Below, piece after piece: positions 1 to 14,165 of a stretch of DNA of 64,000 nt. The translations under genes and the position numbers were made by a program. This stretch comes from Acanthaster planci (taxonomy: Eukaryota; Echinodermata; Asteroidea; Valvatida; Acanthasteridae): the NCBI RefSeq assembly GCF_001949145.1, contig NW_019091368.1, positions 2,530,687 through 2,594,686 on the forward strand, given 5' to 3'. How positions within the stretch are numbered: the stretch's first letter is position 1; each line of letters starts with the position of its first letter. The notes beneath the pieces were generated by a model. The model had not been told where the DNA came from. It ran no database searches and saw nothing but the letters and a program-made list of their open reading frames with translations.

Positions 1-1126
1 ACAGAATGTTTCCAGGAGAAACTACTCTGACAAAAGTGATAGTACAACAAAATTGCTCAGACTTACAGAAAACACTCTCATGAAATTTTTACTGTGTATT
101 ATTTGTTATTTTGCAATTTTTTGTCTTGCAGACGTTTAAATAAAAAGGGGGCCAAAGTTACAGACAGCAAATACAGACTTGGAGAGACAAGATAAAGAAA
201 GAAAGCAGTGGTTAAACATTACAAATTTCAGAAACTAAATATCAAACTAAGCGAACATTATTTCAACTACTTGTGAGTACATGGCCACAATTACTATGCA
301 CTTCACAGAGTGAAACTACGATCATTTCATTCCACAATGCAATTCCAAAAGTAAACAGCGAGGCCGGTTAGTTTCTTGCATTCAAATGATTTCTCTGGTT
401 AGAAAACGGTCTTGTTAATATCCAGCAAAACCACAAGACTTTAGCAGACTTGAGCAAGTTTATATGGTGACTAATGGCAACTGGAATAGAAAATTTCATT
501 CACTTGTCAAACTGAAATTGCTGCCATCCAACTTTTTATGCACTAAGCAAATCTTTGAGCATAACAGGAAAGAATAAGTAATTTGAGGCCTTTTAACTGA
601 TTTGTATTGTTCAGCAATCTATTCGTGTCGGGATGTTTACGTCAGTCAGATCTTTGCCAATAAAAGTGCTTCCAAGGCCAAGTCAAACAGAATCTGTGGT
701 CAAAGTCAGAGTCCTGTTGCGTTTGTCTGTCAAAATGGGCGTGTCCCCCTGACTCCTCCCACTTCTATTTACGATGACATCAGAAAGACAAAGCGATTTT
801 TTTTTACAGAGCTTCATATCTTCTTTTCAATGCCATAAGGGTCTTTTTCACATTGGCTGTTAGCATTCAAGACATCAAGATCACAGCATCACAGCTGCTT
901 TGTGAAAAGAGATCCAAGAAGTTGATCAAGTTTCCAGATTTGTAATATTTTGCCGGGGCTAAGAGAGACCTCCTACGGCCAATTCTTCCCCTGCTTTTTA
1001 ACTCCGCTGTGCAACGTGGGAAAACTTTGTTGCAGCCGTACTTCAAGTTCACTAGACTTGATTATGCAGGCTGTCAGTCTGTTGTACTGTTTGTCTGTCA
1101 GTTTGTGCAGTGCTTCGTAACGTTAC
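1..1126. other. Left-edge non-coding DNA, probably GRIPAP1 intron
   Basis: AT-rich sequence downstream (in minus-strand sense) of the last GRIPAP1 exon I can place, which ends at 1127. I looked for the next coiled-coil exon on the minus strand and found none with both splice sites and family-like residues. The short ORFs here have no recognisable content. It is probably one long intron, because the protein is only about half complete at 1127. Confidence 0.5.
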
Positions 1127-4100
1127 CTGAACGTTGAGTGACCTGACCGATGCCTCCAGCTCCTGTATTCTCTGTTGAGTGCTTTCCTTCAGCTCTGCCA
1201 TGGCCTGAAATATTGGAGAAGTCACAACAAATCTGAAGATTTCTTTTCATCTGCTCCTTTCTGACACAAAGCACAAACTATTACTTCTGTCGCAAAGAAA
1301 TAGGGAGATCAACAAACGAATTGTGTAAAACTACTGCATCGGAATCCGTAAAATCCAGATGGCGTGCAAAACAAAGAGGTCTTTTTTTGTCTTGGCTCCC
1401 TGGCGGAGACTCGTTACAGCGAACAATTTAGACTGCAATTGAGACTTGAAAATGAAGTTGAACTGTCACATTTGTTGGTTGCCAAGGTGCACAAGCCATC
1501 TAACATCCAAAACCAACCTGCTTGGCTCTTGTCAATTCCTCCAGAACCTGCAGTTTCTCCTTCTTCAAGTCCTGACCAAAAAAAAGTGAGAAAAGTTGAG
1601 CGCGGCAGAACATTACAAACGTGTAGCCAAGTTCATAGAGGTCTACAGGGCCAGTGTCACATATTTGCTATGCATAGAAATCTGCTGACAAAAAATAAGT
1701 TCTGCTTAGTAAAAGCCAAAAACCAAAATGTTAAGCATCTTTTACATCTTTTGACTTGCTTGAATGTATATTTGCTTAGCAATAGTACTCTGCTTAATAA
1801 CTCTAGGAAATTGGGCCAAGGTTACGAGTGTACAGTGGTATTTCAGATCCTGGCTTCATTCCATTTCAGCTTCAAGTAGCAATTTTAAGAATTTAGTCAC
1901 TTTGGTAAGAACCGTCAATTTTAGGCTCCATAAAATTCCATTATCTACTACGCAAGAAATTTCAGTTGGTTCGCACAGTAAACATTTCACACTTGTTTGA
2001 AACTCAAGATAATGCTGCAGAAAAAGACAAATCCCAGAAAAAAAACTAGAAGCACTGCCTCCTCGCCAGAAACAAGCCCACCTTGTGCCCCAGAGTCGTT
2101 TCGGGAAACGACACCCTTAATCAATTATTGCAGGTGACATTAAGATGCAGGTACACCAACAACATTTGTACATGTAATGCTTAAAATCAATCCTTTTGAA
2201 AAGCGGAACACTCTACAGCTTTTCTTTAGATGCGGGTATACAAACACCAAACACCGACACTCACCTCAGCTTCCTTCTCTTTGGCTGTCTGCAGGTTATT
2301 AATCTGCTTCCTGTGATTGAAAATGAAAAGGAAATAAACTTCAAATGTAGTTTTAAAATCTTAACTGCGTGTGCTGACAACGTTACGTCAGGAAAATTTA
2401 AATTTGTTCGCATTTCCACTGCACTTTATGCCCAAATTGACAAAGTTGACTATTCTGCAACAAAGTTGACTGTTCTGCAACCAAAGTTATCGCTTCTGCA
2501 TTGCGGTCAGTGCTAACTTCCCCGACGAAATAAAACCTAGGAATGAAAAAGCATCTGATGACCGGGACTGTCCGAACGGCTTTGCAATGAGAAAGTAAAA
2601 TTTTTGACCTACATATTCTTTTCGTTCTTAGTTAACGTGAGAAAACTCAGTGAAAGTAACCAAGGGAACAAGGAAAATGGCTGCTGGCAACCGACAGTCT
2701 CAAACTACCAGCAACTTTCCACGAATTGTTGATACTAATTAGCTGAGGAAGGCTATAATTTGTGTTAATTGAAGTCAAGGAGTATGCGCTTACTTGCCGT
2801 CACTGTAAAGTTGCTCTTTTTCATTCTGTAGCTGAAGTAGACTGTTGAACGGAATAAAAATAAAATTACTAGTTACTTCAGCAAATATGAGAAAATATAC
2901 ATGAGGTCCTGATTAATTCTTACATCCAATGGATTGGTAATGCATTGAAAAATATGAATACACTTGATGGCATAAAATAACCCCTAACACATTCCAAATT
3001 ATGACCTCGTCCTTTTCATTTTATTTTCACATCAATTTCAAAACTTTACTCTTTAAACAATTACCTTTCCTGTTTCTTCTTTGTTTTTTCGGTAAGCTAT
3101 TGCAAAAACAAGAAAGAAGGAACCTTTAAACCAAAAGTCCAATCTGAAGATGACATTAACTGTCCAGAAAGGTAGGCACAGATAGCTGTGACATCGGTCA
3201 CAGAAGTTCTTTGGCTGACATAGTGTAGATGCCAGGAGATTCTGTGAAACTTTGCGAATAAGGCCAAACAGGAGCAAACTAAGAGCCTGCTCTCTCGAAC
3301 AAATTTGTTAGGAGTTTAGCATGAAGAAGAATGTATCAATTTTTCTGCAAATCTCAACAAACATAAATATGCATGAATTTTTATCAAATAATGTTAACAG
3401 TGTGTGACAGCTACCGTCCAGACTCACCTTTGCAACTTCTTGACTCAAGGTGGCAACCTCAGCTTTGTGAGATTCCTGAAAAAGAAATTTTCAAACAAAA
3501 AAGAAACATGAATTTTTGAAATTATAAAATTAGTTCTATATTTTCAAGCGTGGACATTTCTTCTAAGTGATTACATGCGGTTGACATACACTGGCCTATC
3601 AATACTCTAATATGGTAGAGCTCTGTGAAGTTCTAAAATAAAGACCGTGTTTCGTATGTGCTGCAAGATCTGCACTACAGAATGTACACCGCTCGAAGCT
3701 CTCCGAAAGTTTGGCTCTGAGGCGGAAATCATTCATCCCAGGGTTGGATTACATTTGCCCAGGCAATTACCAGTGCTCCATGGGCCCAACTCAGTCATAG
3801 TCCCCTGCACCAATCTCACAGTGCTGGTAAAGGCATTTCATCCAGATACTTAGATGTACTTATATATGAAGTAGCTACATGGAAGCTTGAGGCTTTTCAA
3901 AAATTGAAACTTCAGTTAGAGTGAAACTCTGTACATCTGGCATCTTTGTAGGCCCTGCAATTTAGGTTGCCAATTTTTTTACAAGCTCTGGGCTCTATGC
4001 CTACTTGTGCCTGTGGGATAATGTGGCCCTGAGTGGTCCATCGCCTCTGAAGTCCTAGTTCAATCACTCTGTGCAAAAACCTGTGGCACATTCTTTGTAC

Positions 4101-7100
4101 GATATTGGAACCTGACTCATACATGCAGGAAAGCCTGTAGTACGGTCCCAAGTCAAAAGTTTCTCTAAACCCCGGACGTTTGCCTCAAAAGAGACCACTT
4201 TTTCTCAAAGCATATCTTCGACGTAACCGAACCTCGGTAGAAGCAAACTCTACCTCAGCTCGTTGGAGTTGCTCCTTAAGTAGTCTCTTTTCTTCCCTCT
4301 CCGTGTCTATGATCAGCTGAAGGTCTGTGGCAAGATGAACATACAACTTCCACTGAAATTTGTTGCAAGAGATTTAATGGTGAGAGAACACACACGACAG
4401 ACACGCTGTGTCTTTGGTAACATGAGGAATGTACAGTGACATTTATTCCTCTCAAAATTTTAGACATTTGGAACAAGGAAAGGCAGTGATAATTTTGGCC
4501 GCTGCGATTTCGGTGGTTGTGATGCATCACTGGGGACTGACTGTGTCGGCAGATCCACACAGGGCATGCACAGCTGCCCGGGAGACCGGAGTGTCGAGAA
4601 GACTTTCGCTGCCGCAGAAGTTTGGGCGGAGTTGAAGGGACTTGTGACTCATCATCACATTGAGCTTGCGTTGTTGGGATATAATCATTACCGTATGTCA
4701 TCAAATAATAATTTTTGTTTCGCTTTGAAGTTTGAACGGCAAAACAATGAAATAAATTCAAAATAACTAAATATCTTACATTTTCAAATAATTACTTACC
4801 GTTCAATTCTTTTGACATTTTGTCGGCACCAACAGTACCCTGTTATCCATCACAGTATAGAAGGAAAGAAAAACTCATGTTAACAAGCGTTATTTCAAGT
4901 TTTTAGATTTCAAAACCTTGTTGCTGTATTTGCTAAGCAAATTTAGTGCTATAAGAATTTTTGTATAGGAAGGAAAAAAGTCAATTTTTTTGTCTCATGA
5001 ACAAGAACAGAAAGCTACAAAGTTCTGATACAGAAATAGAAAAATTACTCCTGTGAGGGAAAAGACGGATGTAAAGGGATTCCGTCTGAACTGTCTGAAA
5101 ATGACCACAAATGACGCCTTCACAAAAAGGCAGACACTTTCAAATGAAGAATCAGCCGATGTTTTCTTCAAGCTACGTAACTGCCTCTTCAATTTGGGCA
5201 TTTAGGTCCCAACACCCCAATACTTGAGTGGCTGCAACAGTCTCAAGACTGTTTACCGGGGAAAAATGTCGGGAAATACCTGTTTTGAGACACTCGGCGG
5301 TTATTCGCTCAGCTCACTAATTTTGCTGACCAGTTATCTCTGTTCGGCACTCAGCGAAACGGAGTTCATTTGTACAGCCAAGAAAATTTTGACACACACC
5401 TATGAAAAGTGCTCTTTACAAATATTACGCATTACATTAGTCCTACTTTGTACAAGTTTACGTGCACTACACAGCAAAGGTTTTTCATATTTAATAGCTG
5501 ATACCTGGGTTGCAGAATCTGAACTGTCGGTGCTTCTCGGTTCTGTTTCATCTGTAAAAGACCAGACACAGCAGAGTATGAAAACACTGATTTCTTTATT
5601 TTCACATAGTCTTATACCATATCAGTAATGCCGAGGCACATTACTGTCGCATTTATTTGATGAAGTATGAAATCCAAAAACAAAGGAACAGTTCCAAACA
5701 ACTTGGGTAACTCCCTGGGCAATCTTCACGGGTACCGTGCTAAAATCTTCTCTCATCTTCCAAAGTGTAGGCGACTGATTCCATGCAATTTGTTCTGTAC
5801 CTATCAAGGGCCATCAGGCCCCCATGTAAAGTAGGCCCACACGGCTGGGCTCCATCTTCTTTGAATCCTTCCAAACACCTCATGGTGAATTTTGAAGGGT
5901 TGGGTAGGGTTGAGTTCAAACTGGGACCGGTGGCATACCTTTAAGGGGGCACAGGAGGAAAAGTATTATAAATGGCGGTATCACCTTTGGACATGAGCTT
6001 GACCAGGCTCTCCATGTTACGCACCAATGCACCGCTCAGTCGATGCTTGAGTTGCTTGGCGTGACCCTGCAGTACTGTGACTGGATCTAAAAAATAAAGG
6101 AGGGCAAAGTAAACAAAATCAAACCAACTTGGACAAAAATTTCAGGAATTCATGCAAAAATTTAAGGAAAGAACCGAGCATTTGTAAATATCCGTATCAA
6201 TGTTTCAAATTTTTACATCCATTCATATTTGAGAGTGCTGAGGTGACCATGCCAGGGGTAAAGAAATGTGTTCTAGCCTATAAATTACAGGAATGCATAC
6301 GAATGGCATTTTACAAAATTAAACAATAATTGATGAAGACGTAGCACAAACTTCAACAGGCAAAATAAAACAACAAATGACTTGAAAAGGTACTGCTTGG
6401 CATAAATTTTAGCAACAAATAAAAGCGACAAACAATGTTCACAACAAACCTTTGGGTTCTACATCATCATCAAATTCACTAGTTACATCAGATAACTTCA
6501 CGTCTTCCAAAAAGGCTTCAAACTCATCAGCAAGCAAGCCATTCAACCCTGGGGGAACAAATCACATGGAAGTGGATGCATTGGGCGTGCACACGACAGG
6601 CATGCAAACATGCAAGTGGGGGTTGGGACAACAGAGAGAAATGAAACGTCAAATGGCATGATCAGCATCAGCTTTTGAAAATTCAAAAGCAACAATTGCA
6701 ACTTTAAGATAAATTGTATTTCTTCACTTATCATGCATTTGGCAATGTAAGTCAATGAATTCAATTAACATACACTGAACATAAACAAAGATAGATCCAA
6801 CCTTTGAACTGCTTTTCATAACCAGTCGCTGACTTTTCTCTACTTTAGGTAAAATCCATCATTAATCACAATCACTGCTTGATAAAGCAATTTTTCAAGC
6901 TTGGAAAATTAAACAGAATCTACTGCAGGTAATGATAATGATAATGATAATGATAATGATTACACTTAATTTTTCAAACAAGTGTTTGAATATACAGTAT
7001 ACAGTGTTTATAAACATATACGTCAGGTAAGGGAAAAACCCCGTAATTAAAATTAACGTCTCCCCGACGCAAAGTACATCTTGACAATGATTACACTTAG

Positions 7101-10100
7101 CATTATGAAACGAAAATAAGATAAACACACACAATTCTGCCAGTGTGGTGAAAGCATGCGCAAGACAACATAAAATTGCGACAAGTGTGCAAGCCAATGT
7201 CACAAAATTAAAACATCACACAGAAGTTTCTTGATCAATTGTGAGTGTTAAACAGGCCCACTTTGCAGTACTGCTGGTGTCACTTCTTCGCTGTGTAAGT
7301 GGGCATGGTTTAAGGTGCGAGGATGTCGCACTAACAAACCAGACAGAACCATCGTCGGGTTCTCTAATGCGAGTCCGAAGATTGAAAGTATTTTCATTTG
7401 GTTAAAACAGTGAATGTTTGAACCTGATGGTGGAGCTCTAGATCAAATACAGAATGAGTGTCCATCCAAGGGGACATTACAGGTAAAATGCATCCCTCTT
7501 GTTAGGCAGAGGTCCATTAACCTCACTGAAGTATGGCAGACAGAATACGAGAGTGCTATTTGGTTTAGGTAACAATATTTTGGACTGGTCCCCATCTCTT
7601 TTATATAGGAACCGGTAGCTAGTTGCGGTTTAAGGTGTGTGATAAGCCCTATCAATTTGGATGCTGAATATTAAACTTTTTTGTCAGGCCAATAGCAATG
7701 CTTTAACCCCTTCTCAACGGGAATTTCTTTCCGAAAGCCGACTCCATGAATTACAGCCTCACTTGGCCACGAAGGCCACCTGCCAAACCGCAAATTCTCG
7801 GTTTGTGGCCCTGCGTGCTCTGCAGACTTTGAATTTCACGGTGAAAAAGCTGATTGTTCGGTGGCATGCAGCTCTACTCACCCTTCCACATTCCCGTTGC
7901 CTCTTTCCAAAGCGGGGACTATTGTGAAGCCGGTGATTATGATGCAAAATCAGTCTTTTCATTTCTGGGTTACGCACAAAGACCAATTACCATATATACA
8001 AGAGCGAGGGTCTGCCTTCTTTCACTGTGTTCGCTCGAGCGTGGGCCGAGAATAATAGCTGAAAAGCAGGCTGAGGATCTCAATTTTTACGGCGGCTATA
8101 GCCACTTCCCGGGTTAACCACTTGCTGCCGGGGACTCCCTTTTCGGGCAAATATTCTTTATATGCGTAGCCGGGGTCTCCGAAACTGGACAAAGGGAACT
8201 GGGCTTTGTAACAAAAGACCGTACTCGAAACAAAAGACCAGGTTGCTGAGCATTACCAACATATTTTCACTCTCAATTGTGGAGATAATCCAGCCTTGTT
8301 TTGAAACAGTTTACCATGGTTTGGGGCATTCAGCGCGAGTGGATTACCACCGGGGAGAGAAGCACTCCACCGCCACAGTGATGAGCCATATAGTACTGCT
8401 GCACGATAATCTGGCCCCTATTGAAAAGAGGTCAGCAGTGCACTGTGCCAGTTTCGTGAACAAAAGAAAATTACGTATCACCGCACAATCTGGGCTCTTT
8501 TTACAAGGCGGCAGGCCTGGCTAAAATACTCAAGTGTCAGTAGATATTGTCTGTCAGATTAGAGTAGAAACCAGACAGTCCTTTGTGTGGGTGTAAGTGT
8601 CCAGTAAATGAAGATATGAATTTTTAAAGAATTTTGGAAACGAAAAAAAATGAAAATTATCCCATCCTAGTATCATCATCATTCATAAATGCCCCAGCGC
8701 GATGTGGTTAACATGAAATACATTTCAGCGGGGAGGAGAATAAAACGCAAGTACCTATCCGTGTCATGCCTCTGTTGATCACAGTATGGTAATTTATTTT
8801 TCAATGATTTTAATCGATAAATCATTTTACAACCCTTCATTTCAAATCAGAGGTTATTGTGTTAAAATTTAGATAAACGAACGACTTATTTCAGAGACGA
8901 AAAGAAAAAAGCAAAATATTCTATCAGCTCCTGTTTGATTTGTGCACTGAGTGGGCATTGTTTCCTCATTTACATACTCCTGGGAGGATTCTGCCAGATT
9001 CATTACCCACTACCAGTCCCTACATTCAGAGGACGTCTGTAAGACGTCAGGAGACTACGTATGGGAGGGGAACCAGTCTACAATCTTTTGTGTTTGCTCA
9101 AAATATACCCACTTCAAATAGTGGCCAACTATTCTGACCGCCATGCTTCAAATAGGTTAACTGACTGCAAACCGACTACAGAAACAAGCCCCCCAAAAAC
9201 GATACCTCCTTCAAGTGCTGATTGTTCCTCAGTACCCTTTCCAGGAGTCTTCGGGGTTGTTTCGGGTGATTCTGTATTTGTGACATCATCACCTGGTGCT
9301 CCAGCCGGGGGCATCCTCTCACCCAGGGCTGCGGAGCTCTCGCTGAGGTTGCTGTCAATGACATGAAGCAAAGGACAAAAAGGGATGCATCAGACAACAA
9401 TTTCCAAGCCTCTCTCTGCTCAGATAATTCTGAGGGATTCATTTTTTCAGTTCACGTGACTAATAAACCTTTTACGAGTTAAATTTAAATGAAATCTGGT
9501 ACACTGAGTCCTTTAAACTTCACCTGAACATAACAATTTGAATTCTCCCGACTAAAGACACTGTTGCTATACCTCATGATCCAGGGCAAGCTTTTGCTTA
9601 GTTACATAAGAAACGCCTTGCATCAATACACTGTTTTCAATGGATGAGAAGGGCACAAACGAACCAGTCTACTCCAGAGATGGTGGTCGCTATGCGAAAG
9701 CTTGCCCCGAATCACAAAGCACAGCAACAGTGTCTTCAGTCTGGGAATTCAAGTTGTTATGTGCAATCAGCTAATTGGGAGTAATTCAGATTTAACCTGC
9801 AAAAGGCTTATTTGTGACCAAGTTAATTTGAGGTCCACTAATCAGTAATCACGGAGAAGTTCGGAGAGTTCATTGCAATTTATAAAACTCTTGAAGCCTT
9901 CAAACTTTCCAAGCCCATTGGTTTACGGTGCTTGGTTCTGTGCATGGAGTCATGACGTGCAGTTACAGCTGCAGCAACAGGGGTCAACTTGGGTGAGCAA
10001 ACTTGATCGGATGTGAGCACGTTCACACAAATGTGTTAAAAATAAATATAGTGCCGGAATTGTTAATGATTTCACTGCAGACTTTAATTATTTGGTAGCT

Positions 10101-13100
10101 GATCATGTTTATTCATTTATTCGAATTTCCCCCAGATTCTAATCAGGAAATTGTAACTGCTAAATCTGTTATCACAAATATGAACAAGGTTGGTAGATAC
10201 TAATCCTTTAAATCTGCATTTAAATGTACCTGCATAAGTGAACCGTTTCCAGCATAGGCTTTCAGAGCAGCTTATTAGCTTCGGTAAAGTATATCAAAGT
10301 ACACAATTACATCCTACTCCTCAATACTGGACAGCTCACAAAATATTTTAAAAATACGTAAGTGTCGTTTTCACCTGATTGTCTGTTTCAATGTAGCTAT
10401 CTCCGCTTCATATCTTTCTTGAGTACCTAATGACAAGAACAGAACAGATTTTTGATGACTGTTAATGAGGAACAGTTAGAAAGAGAATAGTTGAATAGTT
10501 AAAAGAATACACGTCGTTAAAACTTGCAGCTTGCATAAACCATTACTTCTGCTCATTTTTTGGCATGATTTTCGAGGGGTAAATTGACTTGATCACACAG
10601 GATATTTCCCACGGTGTCCTTACTGTTTAGGTTTTTCTGTAGGACTGTGTTCAACGCCTGTAACCTTCTCAACTCTCCCTGGTGGTCGCTGTCGGCATTT
10701 GTTGTGGTCTCCACCGAACTCTGACTGGTTTTTAACCGACTGACTTCTTTCTCAAGTTCCTCGTTGCTGGTGCACAGCTGAAGAGCCAGACATGGAGTGG
10801 ACGGTGAAATGGAAAGTTTGACTGATTTCAACCATTTAGCAATACAAAGTGAAATGGTAAAGATTGGAATCGACCAAAAAATTGGAAAAACAAGAAACTA
10901 GGACCAAAATAAATATAGTGACAACAGGCTTTACTATTCAAAGCAAAATCTGGACAGCAAATATGGGAATTGTTTTAATCAAATGGGCCACTTTTGAGTT
11001 AACAGCCTTGTAGGCAGTAAATCAATGGAATTTTTCAATTCCTGCAAATGTACCTTGGAGAGTTCCTCCATCAAGGTGGAGTTCTGCAGCCTGAAATCCT
11101 CCTCCTGGCTGTGCAGTTTCTGCTGGAGGCTGTCCAGCTCTGAAAGCAGAGCCTCCACATCCTACGCAAGCAAACAACAAACAAAAACCGACCGTGGGCA
11201 ATGGGGTGGCAATCAGATAAGACTGTGACCACAGGTGCCAGCAACTTTCTCATAAGGTGCTTTACATCGCTTCAATTCACATCCCCTCTGGAGATAAGGC
11301 ACGAGTTGATATCGACAAAGGCATGCATACACGCTCATTACAACCTGCCTTAAATTCAGTCTAACCACTGCTAGTCAGCGTGAGCACTTAAAGGGAACCA
11401 AGTCAACAAATGGCCTGTCAATGGCACATGTTATCAAGTACTGAGATCTTGACAAACTGCTGTTTGCGCACACACGGTTCTCGATGTGCACATGGGAGTA
11501 GCATTTAACACATCACCTTTTCCATCGGAGGCCTACATCAGTGACCTACTCTGAATGTAACGGTAGTCTCACTGTAGTTTTCTTAGTCTTCGGTTTAGGG
11601 TTTTTCTAAAGACTTCCGCAGCTTGTCTTCCACAACTAATTCACAAATTGAAAACAATTACCCCCAGTTGTGTTGAGAGGACCTTACAAACGGAAAGATG
11701 AAGGTTGCATCTGTTCACTTACCTTGGCTTTCTTGCTTTTACTGATAGTCTGAAACAAAAAATTCATTGTAACGAAAAATTGTAATTAAATTACCTTAGC
11801 CTTCAAAGTAATTTTTAAGGAAGGAGAAAGCTGCAAACTGATTAAAAATACATGTCAATGAATACTACAATATTTAGAGGAGCCTTATATCAAATAACTC
11901 ACACACTTTGCTAAAAGCATGACTCTTATGGAATCATACAAATGCTACATACTGTACAGGATGCTAAATTGAAATGACAGAACAGTGCTCTAGATCAACT
12001 GAGTTTATATGGGACTCACAGAGACTGGACTTTTTACCTTGTTTGCTTTCTGTAGTTCCTTTTCATAATTGGAGGCAGTCAACTGAAGATTTGTTAATTC
12101 TGCAAAGAATTGGATTGAGAATGAAGAGCAATGGATTGCACTGAGCATGTAAAAAATGACTGCCCCCCCCAAAAAAATCACCATATTACTGTAATTGCAT
12201 GTGGAGGTAGCAGCAGGCCTTGCCAAAAGGAGCTATCCTATGGCTATGACTTCCGAAGTTTGCCACTGACAAAATACAGACAACAGCCAGAGCAGCAGAC
12301 AATAAAATCTTTTGAGAGTTGGCCTCAGACGTTTGTCCAGTGATTGCTTTTACTTTTTCTTTTAAGAAAAGGAACAGCAAAGCACTAGGAATTTACCATG
12401 TTCCAGTTTTCGGCATCTGTCACTCAGTTGATAATTTGATGTTCTCAACTCTAAAAGTTGATCCTGCACATCAAAAAAACAAAAGACAAAATGGGTACAT
12501 GTAAGCTTGTCCAAACAGAGACTTATACTGCAAATACCTCAAGTACCTTACGCACAGAACAGCTGGAGCCCTACCTGGTGCCACACTCCATGAATTTGAC
12601 CATCCAAATGACATTCTGCATGTGAAGTACCCAGAGTACAGTAACCTTTCAGAAGTATCAATAAACCACGGACGAATATCAGTGAAACAACATTCGTATC
12701 AGTTTGTTCAGACTCCAATTTTTGGGTCAAATGACTTGCAAATGACAGACACTACTGATGGCCGAGGTTGATGGCTGACTGTTTGTATATCGGCTCAGCC
12801 ATTTCTGGACCCGGGGGGGGAGGGAATGGAAACTTGTTTTCACTGCGCGACCATCCTGTGTGCGTCATGGCGGGCGTGCCCTGTATGCTGTAAAGCTGAG
12901 AAGGGAAGGGATATATGCCTGCAGATTTATCCACACACTTTGACATGTTGCGATAATACATTTTTTACACATGAAGGCAAAATTAGAACCTGTTTGTTTA
13001 CAAAAACAGAGGATGGTCACGTAATGAAAACAAGATTCTATCTCCCTGCTTCCCAAAATGGTTGAACTGATATGCAACAGTCAGTCCAACCTTATTCTCA

Positions 13101-14165
13101 TGGGTACCATTTTACCGTACCAGGTTGATTCAAGGAGACCATCGGTTGGTTCTTACTGTACCTTGCGCCATCTTAGAAAAGGAACGTTCTTGTTTAATGT
13201 TCTTTTACAAAGTCCCGCTCTGGGAACTGAACAGCGAGATATCGAGCGACAAAGTTTCACTTTGCATAGTGCAATCGTGGCCATCACTTTTCTGCAGAGC
13301 GTACAAAAGTTGTTGTACTTGATGCATTTCCACAAATGTTAATACATGCATTTTACGAATTATAGGGTTTAGTCTTAGACTATCCTTCCTTCGAGTAAAC
13401 TATCAATGAAACCCACGGGCAAAATTTTCAGATGGTGAATTTCGAATCAAATGACATTGGTTTGTCCAGCAATAATATCGCCAATTATCGGTAAGTCTAG
13501 TTTCACACATCCTCACCATACTCTAGCAACCATGGCAACAGCAGGCAGTAATCGGAATCAACGTTACCAGACCGATTCAAAGATGTGATACGCTGAAAAG
13601 GACCAAATACGGCACCCTCTATGAGTCATTATTTCATGTACCTAACATGCTTAAACCTAGTACTTGGCTAATTCTGGACATGAACATGTGAACAAAATTT
13701 CAGCTAGGCCTACCACTGTTAGGTAAATTTTACCAGACACAAAGTGACAGAGGTAGGCCTAGGCCCTGGCTGAAATTTTTCTAAAAATGTGAAAAAAAAT
13801 TGTTGTGAATCTGTGACTATCTTTGGATGCCTTTATATCCTGGACATTAGTCGTAATGTAAAGAAGACGACGTCCAACCTGGGCTGGGAGTTCTGCAACA
13901 GTCAATGACAATGTAAGTTCGTCACAACCACAGCCTGGACTAGTCCTAGTCATGCCAGTTCGCAGTTGTTCAACTTCAACAACATGTTAGAACATTGCCC
14001 AAAAAATCATTGCAAGGGCCCTTTAATAAGTTTAATAAAAAGAAACTGACATTTGTTTTGTTCTCGTTTGTAAAGTCGAAAACAGAAATACCATTTATTT
14101 TTTATAAGAAAAATTAAACAAACCTGCATTCGCTGGAATTCTTCTCCAGACAAGGACTGCGCCAT
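1127..14165 (-). CDS. GRIPAP1: GRIP1-associated protein 1 (GRASP-1), N-terminal half, 19 exons
   Basis: Coiled-coil endosomal protein; in mammals a neuronal Rab4 effector that binds GRIP1 and supports recycling-endosome and AMPA-receptor traffic (family knowledge). Coding exons in transcript order: 14165-14124, 12463-12397, 12099-12038, 11749-11723, 11161-11054, 10777-10624, 10426-10375, 9351-9206, 6548-6450, 6086-5985, 5551-5505, 4839-4800, 4324-4254, 3475-3428, 3096-3065, 2841-2794, 2310-2265, 1571-1518, 1204-1127. All have AG/GT borders and phases that join, giving 441 residues. The first exon encodes [14 protein letters not shown] and the second begins [16 protein letters not shown], very close to vertebrate GRASP-1. 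Exon 5 ([15 protein letters not shown]) and exon 13 ([13 protein letters not shown]) also match. Residues about 171-302 are acidic and Ser/Thr-rich and less conserved; the rest is heptad-like. The vertebrate protein is about 840 residues, so the C-terminal half lies off the left edge. The 2.66-kb intron 6549-9205 and the 1.66-kb intron 12464-14123 hold no other gene that I can see. Confidence 0.92.
6931..6960. repeat. (AATGAT)5 microsatellite
   Basis: Five perfect tandem copies of AATGAT inside the GRIPAP1 intron between the exons at 6548 and 9206. Simple-sequence repeat with no sign of function. Confidence 0.9.

Noticed and set aside
867-1052. Possible further GRIPAP1 exon on the minus strand
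   Set aside because: The translation is not coiled-coil-like and lacks convincing splice sites joining in phase to 1127.
4276-4761. 161-codon minus-strand ORF
   Set aside because: Only 4254-4324, in a frame set by splicing, is a GRIPAP1 exon; the rest is intron read-through.
6931-6960. Regular repeat resembling an array
   Set aside because: It is a six-base microsatellite with no spacers, so not CRISPR, and the genome is animal.
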